In this document: positions 59,033 to 64,000 of the stretch, piece by piece
Position numbering within the stretch: the first letter of the stretch is position 1
Layout: each line of letters begins with the position of its first letter
Assembly (NCBI RefSeq): GCF_018255755.1
Contig: NZ_CP073766.1
Span: 8,058,501 to 8,122,500 of the forward strand
Direction of reading: 5' to 3'
DNA: 64,000 bases
DNA from: Chitinophaga sp. HK235
GTDB lineage: Bacteria; Bacteroidota; Bacteroidia; Chitinophagales; Chitinophagaceae
Program-made: the position numbers and the translations under genes
Notes under the pieces: generated by a model
The model's input: the letters and a program-made list of their open reading frames with translations, nothing else
What the model was told of the DNA's origin: nothing
Databases searched by the model: none

Positions 59033-59605
59033 TTACGCTGTTGTTATTCCGGCTGTCACATGCGATTTGGCAGCACATAGCAGGGAAACCATCATATCCA
59101 GCTTGTTTTTATAAAATGCAGTAAACCCGCTGGTTTGCGGGTCATAGAGATTATCTTTCAGGATAGGGAGGGAGTAAGGTAATACCCAGGCCCTCAACGC
59201 TTTCGCTACTGCATCCATCGCATTTATCCCCTGCATGGCCTGCGTGCCGTCTGCCCAGGAGAGCAAAGCTACAACCTTTCCGGTTAAATATGGCCGTTGG
59301 TGTTTGCTCGTCAGCTCCAGCCAGTCCAGGCAATTTTTCATGGCGCCGGTCATGCTTCCATGATATAAAGGCGTCATCCATATCTGAAGGTCCGCTTTAC
59401 AAAACGCATCACACATAGCTGTGACTGCTTCCGGCTTCTTTGCTGCCTCCAACATCGAGAAAAACGGGATTTGTTTTTCTGCCAGACTGAAAATCTCCGG
59501 GTAAAATCCCTGCTCGCTTAATGCAGTTGACATATAGGCTGCCAGGCGATTGGAAGTAGCTTCAGGCCGGGTGTCGGTTGCGCCGTTAAATATGAGTACG
59601 TTCAT
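59033..59605 (-). CDS. NADPH-dependent FMN reductase-like flavoprotein
   Basis: A 190-residue flavodoxin-fold protein. LIFNGATDTRPEATSNRLAAYM forms the phosphate-binding region, and TPLYHGSMTGAMKNCLDWLE is the typical FMN-binding block of the NADPH-dependent FMN reductase family. It is the first gene of the SUF operon, 56 bp before sufA. It may supply reduced flavin or electrons for cluster assembly, or protect against oxidative stress. That coupling is inference from position. Confidence 0.82.
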   Translation of the reverse strand: MNVLIFNGATDTRPEATSNRLAAYMSTALSEQGFYPEIFSLAEKQIPFFSMLEAAKKPEAVTAMCDAFCKADLQIWMTPLYHGSMTGAMKNCLDWLELTSKHQRPYLTGKVVALLSWADGTQAMQGINAMDAVAKALRAWVLPYSLPILKDNLYDPQTSGFTAFYKNKLDMMVSLLCAAKSHVTAGITTA

Positions 59606-59632
59606 TAATGCCTAAGATTTAGAGATTGAAAA

Positions 59633-59680
59633 GATTATGAGATTAATTTTTGATGAATTAAGGTCTCATAATCATCAAAA
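59633..59680. repeat. Two interlocking inverted repeats in the SUF leader
   Basis: GATTATGAGA (59633-59642) pairs with TCTCATAATC (59664-59673), and TTTTGATGA (59648-59656) pairs with TCATCAAAA (59672-59680). The arms alternate and share two bases, so in the SUF mRNA the two hairpins are alternative or form a pseudoknot. They lie about 28 nt upstream of the first start codon. Confidence 0.6.
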
Positions 59681-59706
59681 TCTCAAATTCTTTTTTTTAG
59701 CTCCTA

Positions 59707-59735
59707 CAAAATTACGACATTTGAAAATAAAACAA
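59707..59735 (-). promoter_or_regulatory. Candidate SUF operon promoter
   Basis: On the minus strand, TAATTTTG (59714-59707) matches the TAnnTTTG -7 box, with TTG (59735-59733) 18 nt upstream as the -33 box. Transcription would run into the FMN reductase gene after a leader of roughly 95 nt. Confidence 0.55.
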
Positions 59736-59746
59736 GTAATAACTTG
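59733..59746. promoter_or_regulatory. Candidate SufR operator
   Basis: CAAGT-AATA-ACTTG is a 14-bp inverted repeat that overlaps the -33 box of the SUF promoter and the TTG start of the divergent regulator. Binding there would block both. It resembles the CAAC...GTTG dyads known for SufR, with different spacing. Confidence 0.45.
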
Positions 59747-60400
59747 GAAAAATATCCAACACGAACCAGAAATGCTGCTGACAGGTTTTTGATGCTGATC
59801 AAGACCAGGGGCCCCCTGTCTGCTGCCGAGCTGGCTGGTGAATTGGGTATCACCACCGAAGGTGCCCGCCTCCAGCTGGTCAAACTGGCAGAGGAAGGCC
59901 TCCTGCAAGCGGAAAGTATTTCCAAAGGGGTAGGACGCCCCATGCAGATATGGAGCCTGACTCCCATGGGCAACACCCGCTTCCCGGACAGCCATACCGA
60001 ACTGACAGTTGATATCATCCAGACTATCAAAACCGTCCTGGGCCCGGAAGCCTTGGCGAATGTTATTAAAGCACGCGAAAAAAATCAGCAGGAAAAATAT
60101 CATGCTGCCCTCGAAGGTGTCACTGGTATAGAAAACCGCCTCACCGCCTTTGCAGCCATCAGAACCACTGAAGGATACCTGGCAGAATGGAGAAAAGAAG
60201 GCGATATCTTCCTTTTTATAGAAAATCACTGCCCGATCTGCTGTGCCGCCGCCACCTGCGATAATATCTGCACCTCCGAAATGAACACCTTCATCAGTGT
60301 CATTGGGGAAGATGTACAGGTCACACGCCTGGACCATATTATCAATGGCGCCCGCCGCTGTGTATATAAAATCCAACCAACCACTGTACCGGTAGCCTGA
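59744..60400 (+). CDS. sufR: SufR-like Fe-S-sensing transcriptional regulator
   Basis: A 218-residue protein. An N-terminal winged helix-turn-helix (residues 8-75: LSAAELAGELGITTEGARLQL, GVGRPMQIWSLT) is of the ArsR/DeoR-like SufR type. A C-terminal cysteine cluster, Cys163, 166, 167, 172 and 176 in HCPICCAAATCDNIC, probably holds an Fe-S cluster. The start is TTG at 59744, and no ATG occurs upstream in frame. It is divergent from the SUF operon, as expected of its repressor. The exact cysteine spacing differs from cyanobacterial SufR. The EamA-type gene converges after 11 bp. Confidence 0.8.
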   Translation: MEKYPTRTRNAADRFLMLIKTRGPLSAAELAGELGITTEGARLQLVKLAEEGLLQAESISKGVGRPMQIWSLTPMGNTRFPDSHTELTVDIIQTIKTVLGPEALANVIKAREKNQQEKYHAALEGVTGIENRLTAFAAIRTTEGYLAEWRKEGDIFLFIENHCPICCAAATCDNICTSEMNTFISVIGEDVQVTRLDHIINGARRCVYKIQPTTVPVA

Positions 60401-60411
60401 TAGCTCCCTCC

Positions 60412-60825
60412 TTATTTAATAATCAGTACCAGCGTGCCCGAAATAATCAACAGGGCACCAATCGCCGTTTTCCAGGTGATAGCCTCCTGCAGAAAAACCG
60501 CTGCCAGAATAATCGTCAGTGCCACGCTCAGTTTGTCTACCGGCGCAACCTGTGATACTTTGCCCACCTGCAGGGCCTTGAAATAAAAAATCCAGGAGAA
60601 ACCAGTAGCCAGGCCCGACAATACCAGAAATAACAGGGTATGCCGCGTAAGCGTTACTCCTTTATATTCTCCCCTTGCCAGCACTATACCCCAGGCTACC
60701 AGCAAAATAATAATGGTACGTATGCCGGTGGCCAGGTTTGACGGAATATCCGCCACACCTATCTTGGCAAAAATGGCCGTGAGCGCTGCAAAGGCAGCTG
60801 ATAACAAAGCGTAAATCCACCACAT
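60412..60825 (-). CDS. EamA-family (DMT) single-domain transporter
   Basis: A 137-residue membrane protein with one EamA domain and about five hydrophobic helices (AFAALTAIFAKIGV, NLATGIRTIIILLVAW, and a C-terminal helix ending LVLIIK). EamA transporters usually have two such domains, so this half-size form should dimerise. The substrate is unknown. It is separate from the convergent SufR gene. Confidence 0.82.
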   Translation of the reverse strand: MWWIYALLSAAFAALTAIFAKIGVADIPSNLATGIRTIIILLVAWGIVLARGEYKGVTLTRHTLLFLVLSGLATGFSWIFYFKALQVGKVSQVAPVDKLSVALTIILAAVFLQEAITWKTAIGALLIISGTLVLIIK

Positions 60826-60863
60826 ATATGTATTTTTTAATTGCGAATGGATGCCATCCGTAA

Positions 60864-61361
60864 TTATTTAACCTTATATCCCAGTATTTTCAGGCTTCTT
60901 TCTACCCCGTCCAGGATAGCTACATCCGGCAAATGGGCCCATTCCTGAAATCCTTTATCGATGAACAGTTTCAGGCTGGGAAGATTGTGCGCGAAGATAA
61001 GTCCCACTATGGTGTGCACCCCATATTTAGGTGCCATGTCAATGGCATGTTGCAGGATGGCTTTGCCAAAACCCTTACCCCGGGCTGTTTCCGCAAGGTA
61101 AATGCTAATCTCTACTGTGCCGCTATAGGCCGGACGACTATGAAAAGACTGAAAACTCATCCATCCGATCAGTTGCCCTTCGTGGTACACCATCCATAAC
61201 GGCCGTTGCTCCGGATTATGCTCATGAAACCAGGGAATACGGCTTTCCACGCTTACCGGCGAAGTATCGGCCGTGACCATTCTCCCTGCAATGGTACTGT
61301 TGTAAATAGCTACTATCTCAGGTAAATCCTCCAGGACTGCATCTCTGTACTGCAAATTCAT
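60864..61361 (-). CDS. GNAT N-acetyltransferase, phosphinothricin-acetyltransferase-like
   Basis: A 165-residue GNAT protein. YLAETARGKGFGKAILQHAI is the acetyl-CoA binding loop (RxxGxG/A). IVAIYNSTI near the N-terminus and GLIFAHNLPSLKLFIDKGF near the C-terminus are typical of the PAT branch. The acceptor may be an amino acid, amine or herbicide-like compound. It lies 38 bp after the preceding gene and 21 bp before the next on the same strand, so the acetyltransferases may be cotranscribed. Confidence 0.85.
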   Translation of the reverse strand: MNLQYRDAVLEDLPEIVAIYNSTIAGRMVTADTSPVSVESRIPWFHEHNPEQRPLWMVYHEGQLIGWMSFQSFHSRPAYSGTVEISIYLAETARGKGFGKAILQHAIDMAPKYGVHTIVGLIFAHNLPSLKLFIDKGFQEWAHLPDVAILDGVERSLKILGYKVK

Positions 61362-61382
61362 ATATGTCTGATAAAATAAAGA

Positions 61383-61940
61383 TTATTGCCAGATGGCCTC
61401 CCGGTTATATTCCCGGCGCAGCAGGCTGTACAGCTCTGCATCTACAAATTTTCCCTTCTCAAAAAAAGCGTCACGCAACATACCTTCATGCTGGAAGCCC
61501 AGCCTTCCCAGCAAACGTGAAGAGGCTGTATTGACAGGGTCTACAAATGCTTCTACCCGGTTCACTTGCAGGTCTTCAAATGCAAACTGCAGAATTATTC
61601 CAATCGCTTCTGTCATAATACCTTTGCCCCAGTAAGCAGGCAACAGGTCATACCCCAGCTCAATTTTGTAATGTGTTTTATTCCAGTGATGAAAACCACA
61701 GGTGCCTATCAGCTCATCCAGGCCCCTGAGGGTAATGGCCCAGCGCATGCCTTCCTGTTTTTCCCAGTTTTCTCGGAAATAAGTGATGATCTGTGTAGCT
61801 TCAGTAATATTGGAGAAAGCATCAATGTCCATATACCGTGTCACTTCTTCTTTGGAAAAGAGGGAGAACAAAGCAGCGGTATCTTTTTCTGTGATAGGCC
61901 GGAGCACCAGCTGCTCAGTGCTTAGAAAGGGTAATTGCAT
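61383..61940 (-). CDS. GNAT N-acetyltransferase, RimJ/RimL-like
   Basis: A 185-residue GNAT protein. LVLRPITEKDTAALF at the N-terminus, GTCGFHHWN, the cofactor loop YDLLPAYWGKGIMTEAI and NTASSRLLGRLGFQHEG are typical of the RimJ/RimL group, which acetylates ribosomal protein N-termini or small molecules. It is divergent from the two-component system and probably the first gene of the GNAT-GNAT-EamA run. Confidence 0.85.
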   Translation of the reverse strand: MQLPFLSTEQLVLRPITEKDTAALFSLFSKEEVTRYMDIDAFSNITEATQIITYFRENWEKQEGMRWAITLRGLDELIGTCGFHHWNKTHYKIELGYDLLPAYWGKGIMTEAIGIILQFAFEDLQVNRVEAFVDPVNTASSRLLGRLGFQHEGMLRDAFFEKGKFVDAELYSLLRREYNREAIWQ

Positions 61941-62033
61941 GATACGGTGCCTGTTTAGGTTGCTGCAAAACTAATTGATATCGTTAAATTGTACTAACAA
62001 TTGAAATAAAAGTTCATAGAGAGGCCGGGCATT

Positions 62034-62079
62034 TTTAATGCGGCTTTAATGCCCGCCAACATAAACATTCCTAATTTTG
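62034..62079 (+). promoter_or_regulatory. Promoter and candidate autoregulation site of the two-component operon
   Basis: TTTAATGC occurs at 62034-62041 and 62045-62052, an 11-bp spaced direct repeat typical of PhoB/OmpR-type binding boxes. The -7 box TAATTTTG (62072-62079) follows. The repeats also sit inside an 8-bp inverted repeat, CGGGCATT/AATGCCCG (62026-62055). Confidence 0.5.
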
Positions 62080-62109
62080 CATAGATCATAGTATAATAAT
62101 ACTGAATGT

Positions 62110-62811
62110 ATGAAAATATTGGTTATTGAAGATGAATCCAAAGTAGGTGCCTTTATTAAAAGAGGACTGGAAGAACATCATCATCAGGTGGAAGTGTATA
62201 CAGACGGACTGTTGGGACAGCAGGCCGCCATAGCAGAAGACTATGATCTGGTGATCCTCGACATCATGTTGCCCGGCATCAACGGGCTCACTATCTGCAG
62301 AAACCTCCGGGCCCGCGATGTGACAGCCCCGGTACTGATGCTGACAGCCCTTAACGCTACCCATGATATTGTGGATGGTCTCAATGCCGGCGCAGATGAC
62401 TATCTCGCTAAACCCTTCCACTTCTCTGAGCTGGTAGCCAGGGTGAATGCACTGTCACGCCGTAAAAACAATTTCAAACAGGAAAAGGAAATCCTTGCCC
62501 TGGCAGACCTGCGCCTGGATACCACCTCCAAAACAGCCAGCAGGGAAGGACAGGAGATCACCCTCACCGCCAAGGAATACGCATTGCTGGAATTGTTGCT
62601 CAAAAACACCGGCAAGGTGCTGTCCCGCGCTCTTATCTCCGAAGCCGTATGGGGACTGGAGTTCGACACCGGCACTAACACAATAGATGTTTACGTGAAC
62701 TATCTCCGCAACAAAATAGAAAAGGGTTTCAGCGGTGAAAAGCTGATCCACACAGTGGTGGGGATGGGGTACGTCATGAAAGTTAAAGGTACCTGGCAGC
62801 AACAGCTATGA
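62110..62811 (+). CDS. OmpR/PhoB-family response regulator
   Basis: A 233-residue regulator. Its receiver domain has IEDES, the phospho-acceptor Asp51 in VILDIMLPGING, MLTAL and DDYLAKPF. A C-terminal winged helix (about residues 130-228) has ITLTAKEYALLELLLKN, ALISEAVWG and TNTIDVYVNYLRNKIEKG. It resembles CusR/CopR-type regulators, which control metal or envelope genes, but the signal is unknown. It shares ATGA with the kinase start. The leader has a direct-repeat box suggesting self-control. Confidence 0.92.
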   Translation: MKILVIEDESKVGAFIKRGLEEHHHQVEVYTDGLLGQQAAIAEDYDLVILDIMLPGINGLTICRNLRARDVTAPVLMLTALNATHDIVDGLNAGADDYLAKPFHFSELVARVNALSRRKNNFKQEKEILALADLRLDTTSKTASREGQEITLTAKEYALLELLLKNTGKVLSRALISEAVWGLEFDTGTNTIDVYVNYLRNKIEKGFSGEKLIHTVVGMGYVMKVKGTWQQQL

Positions 62812-64000
62812 AGATAAGACATCGTTTATCACTACAGTTTACCCTTATCACTGGTATTATCCTCACCGGGGTGTTTATCCTGATATATCTCCTGTCTGCC
62901 CAGTATATCCGCAACAGCTTCTTTAAACTGTTGCAGGTAAGGGCGCTCGTAACAGCCCAGGTATACCTCGAAAAAGATGAGCTCACCAAAAAGAAATTTC
63001 TGGAGATAGAAAAAAGCTATCGCCAGAGCATCCCCGACGAATCCAGCAATATCTACGACCAGGAAGATAAACCTGTTTTCCTGGAGAATATCAAATATAC
63101 CTGGCCCAACTCTCTGCTCAACACCATCCGTAAAACAGGCACCTATCGCTTTACCTTCGGGGAAAATAAATATGGTGTAGGCATGTTTTATCCCGATAAT
63201 CAGGGCGACTTTGTAGTGATCGTGACGGCCAAAAACAAGCCCGGAGAACAACAGCTGCAGTACCTGGCACTGATCCTGGGCATCATCCTCTGTATATCGC
63301 TGCTGGTCACTTACGGGCTGGGGCAGTGGTTTGCCAGCAAAGCCCTGCAGCCGATCCAAAGCATCAACCGTCAGGTAAAACGTATCCGTTCCAACAACCT
63401 GCACATGCGGGTGGAACAAGGCCGCAACAAAGATGAAATTGATGAACTGGCCAGGAACTTCAATGAATTATTGCAGCACATGGAACAGGCTTTTGAAATG
63501 CAGCGTTCTTTTGTGTCTAATGCATCCCATGAGTTGCGTACTCCCTTGACCACCATTATCGGTGAAATTGAAGTAACCCTTCACCGCGAACGAAATAAAG
63601 AAGACTACATCACCACCCTCAGCACAGTGCTGGACGAGTCAGAGAAACTCAAAATGATCACCGACGGCCTGCTGCAGCTCACCAGAGTGGATGTGATCCT
63701 TACTGCTGCCAACACAGAACTGGTGCGGCTCGACGAAATGCTGTGGGAAATACAGGAACACTGGCGTTATAAGACTCCACCGCTGCAGGCAGACGTGATC
63801 ATGAACGATATGCCTGAAGATGCAGCCCGCCTGACTTTGCGGGGTAACAGAGCCTTGCTCATGCTGGCACTGCAGAACATCGTAAGGAATGGCTTTAAGT
63901 TTTCGTATAACCAGCCCGTTAGTCTCCGCCTTACCTATAACAAAAGCGGCATGGTACTGTCTGTCAGCGATAAAGGCATTGGTATCGCGCCCAGTGAACA
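62808..64000 (+). CDS. Sensor histidine kinase (partial, cut by window end)
   Basis: The first 397 codons of a membrane kinase whose 3' end is beyond the window. Two transmembrane segments (about residues 9-32 and 145-168) flank a sensor region of roughly 110 residues. A HAMP linker (about 170-225, RVEQGRNKDEIDELARNFNELL) and HisKA with SNASHELRTPLTT follow, then the start of the HATPase domain (ALQNIVRNGFKFS, VSDKGIGIAP). It begins at an ATG overlapping the regulator stop, so the pair is coupled. It resembles CusS/BaeS-type kinases. Confidence 0.9.
   Translation, partial: MKIRHRLSLQFTLITGIILTGVFILIYLLSAQYIRNSFFKLLQVRALVTAQVYLEKDELTKKKFLEIEKSYRQSIPDESSNIYDQEDKPVFLENIKYTWPNSLLNTIRKTGTYRFTFGENKYGVGMFYPDNQGDFVVIVTAKNKPGEQQLQYLALILGIILCISLLVTYGLGQWFASKALQPIQSINRQVKRIRSNNLHMRVEQGRNKDEIDELARNFNELLQHMEQAFEMQRSFVSNASHELRTPLTTIIGEIEVTLHRERNKEDYITTLSTVLDESEKLKMITDGLLQLTRVDVILTAANTELVRLDEMLWEIQEHWRYKTPPLQADVIMNDMPEDAARLTLRGNRALLMLALQNIVRNGFKFSYNQPVSLRLTYNKSGMVLSVSDKGIGIAPSE

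Noticed and set aside
1..64000. tRNA, rRNA, insertion sequences and prophage genes
   Set aside because: Looked for by conserved motifs and by product type. None recognised by eye.

Overview
The window looks like a chromosomal segment of a member of the Bacteroidetes, most likely the Chitinophagaceae and close to Chitinophaga. This is inferred from several things: a TonB-dependent receptor, secreted GH31 and GH20 glycosidases, a SMUG2-type glycosylase, the near absence of Shine-Dalgarno sites, promoters of the TTTG-N19-TAnnTTTG type (for example 28237-28267), moderate GC, and tightly packed operons. No rRNA, tRNA, CRISPR array, prophage or insertion sequence was recognised.

Region 1 (95-20540) is a long plus-strand cobalamin operon. 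It starts with a 2Fe-2S thioredoxin-like protein, a TonB receptor and a YeeZ-like Rossmann protein. It then encodes corrin-ring enzymes: CobA, CbiX, CbiL, a CobJ-CobH fusion, a CbiE-CbiT fusion, a CbiG-CbiF fusion, CobK and CbiD. Two tandem NicO-like nickel/cobalt permeases, a ChlI/ChlD-like chelatase motor split over two frames, a PduO-type adenosyltransferase, CobW and CobN follow. Start and stop codons mostly overlap, so translation is probably coupled. Hallmarks of early cobalt insertion (CbiX, CbiD, CbiG) and of late insertion (CobN plus an AAA/VWA motor) occur together. The chelatase AAA and VWA halves are in different frames with a 166-nt overlap. This fits programmed -1 frameshifting that would make both subunits from one gene.

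Region 2 (20559-28212) holds small hypothetical genes, a coiled-coil gene built from 33-bp repeats and broken by an 8-bp tandem duplication, a SMUG2-type uracil-DNA glycosylase, an orphan hybrid histidine kinase, a YdcF-like secreted protein and an epimerase-like protein. Region 3 (28237-42274) has a SAM-I riboswitch with its promoter and terminator ahead of a cystathionine gamma-synthase/lyase gene. After it come a dicarboxylate symporter, GH31, an SDR/HxlR pair, a BOF protein, TauE, a CorC-like protein, pirin, small proteins and GH20.

Region 4 (42344-52812) is a six-gene minus-strand operon: SWIM zinc finger, DUF5691-like, MoxR AAA ATPase, DUF5682-like, VWA protein and DUF4132. It resembles the uncharacterised E. 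coli yeh locus (yehI/L/M/P/Q) and is the best candidate in the window for a poorly described multi-protein system. Region 5 (53042-60400) is a complete SUF iron-sulfur operon (FMN reductase, SufA, B, C, D, S, E, SufT-like) divergent from a SufR-like regulator, with a candidate operator between them. Region 6 (60412-64000) has an EamA-type protein, two GNAT acetyltransferases and an OmpR-type two-component system whose kinase runs off the window end.
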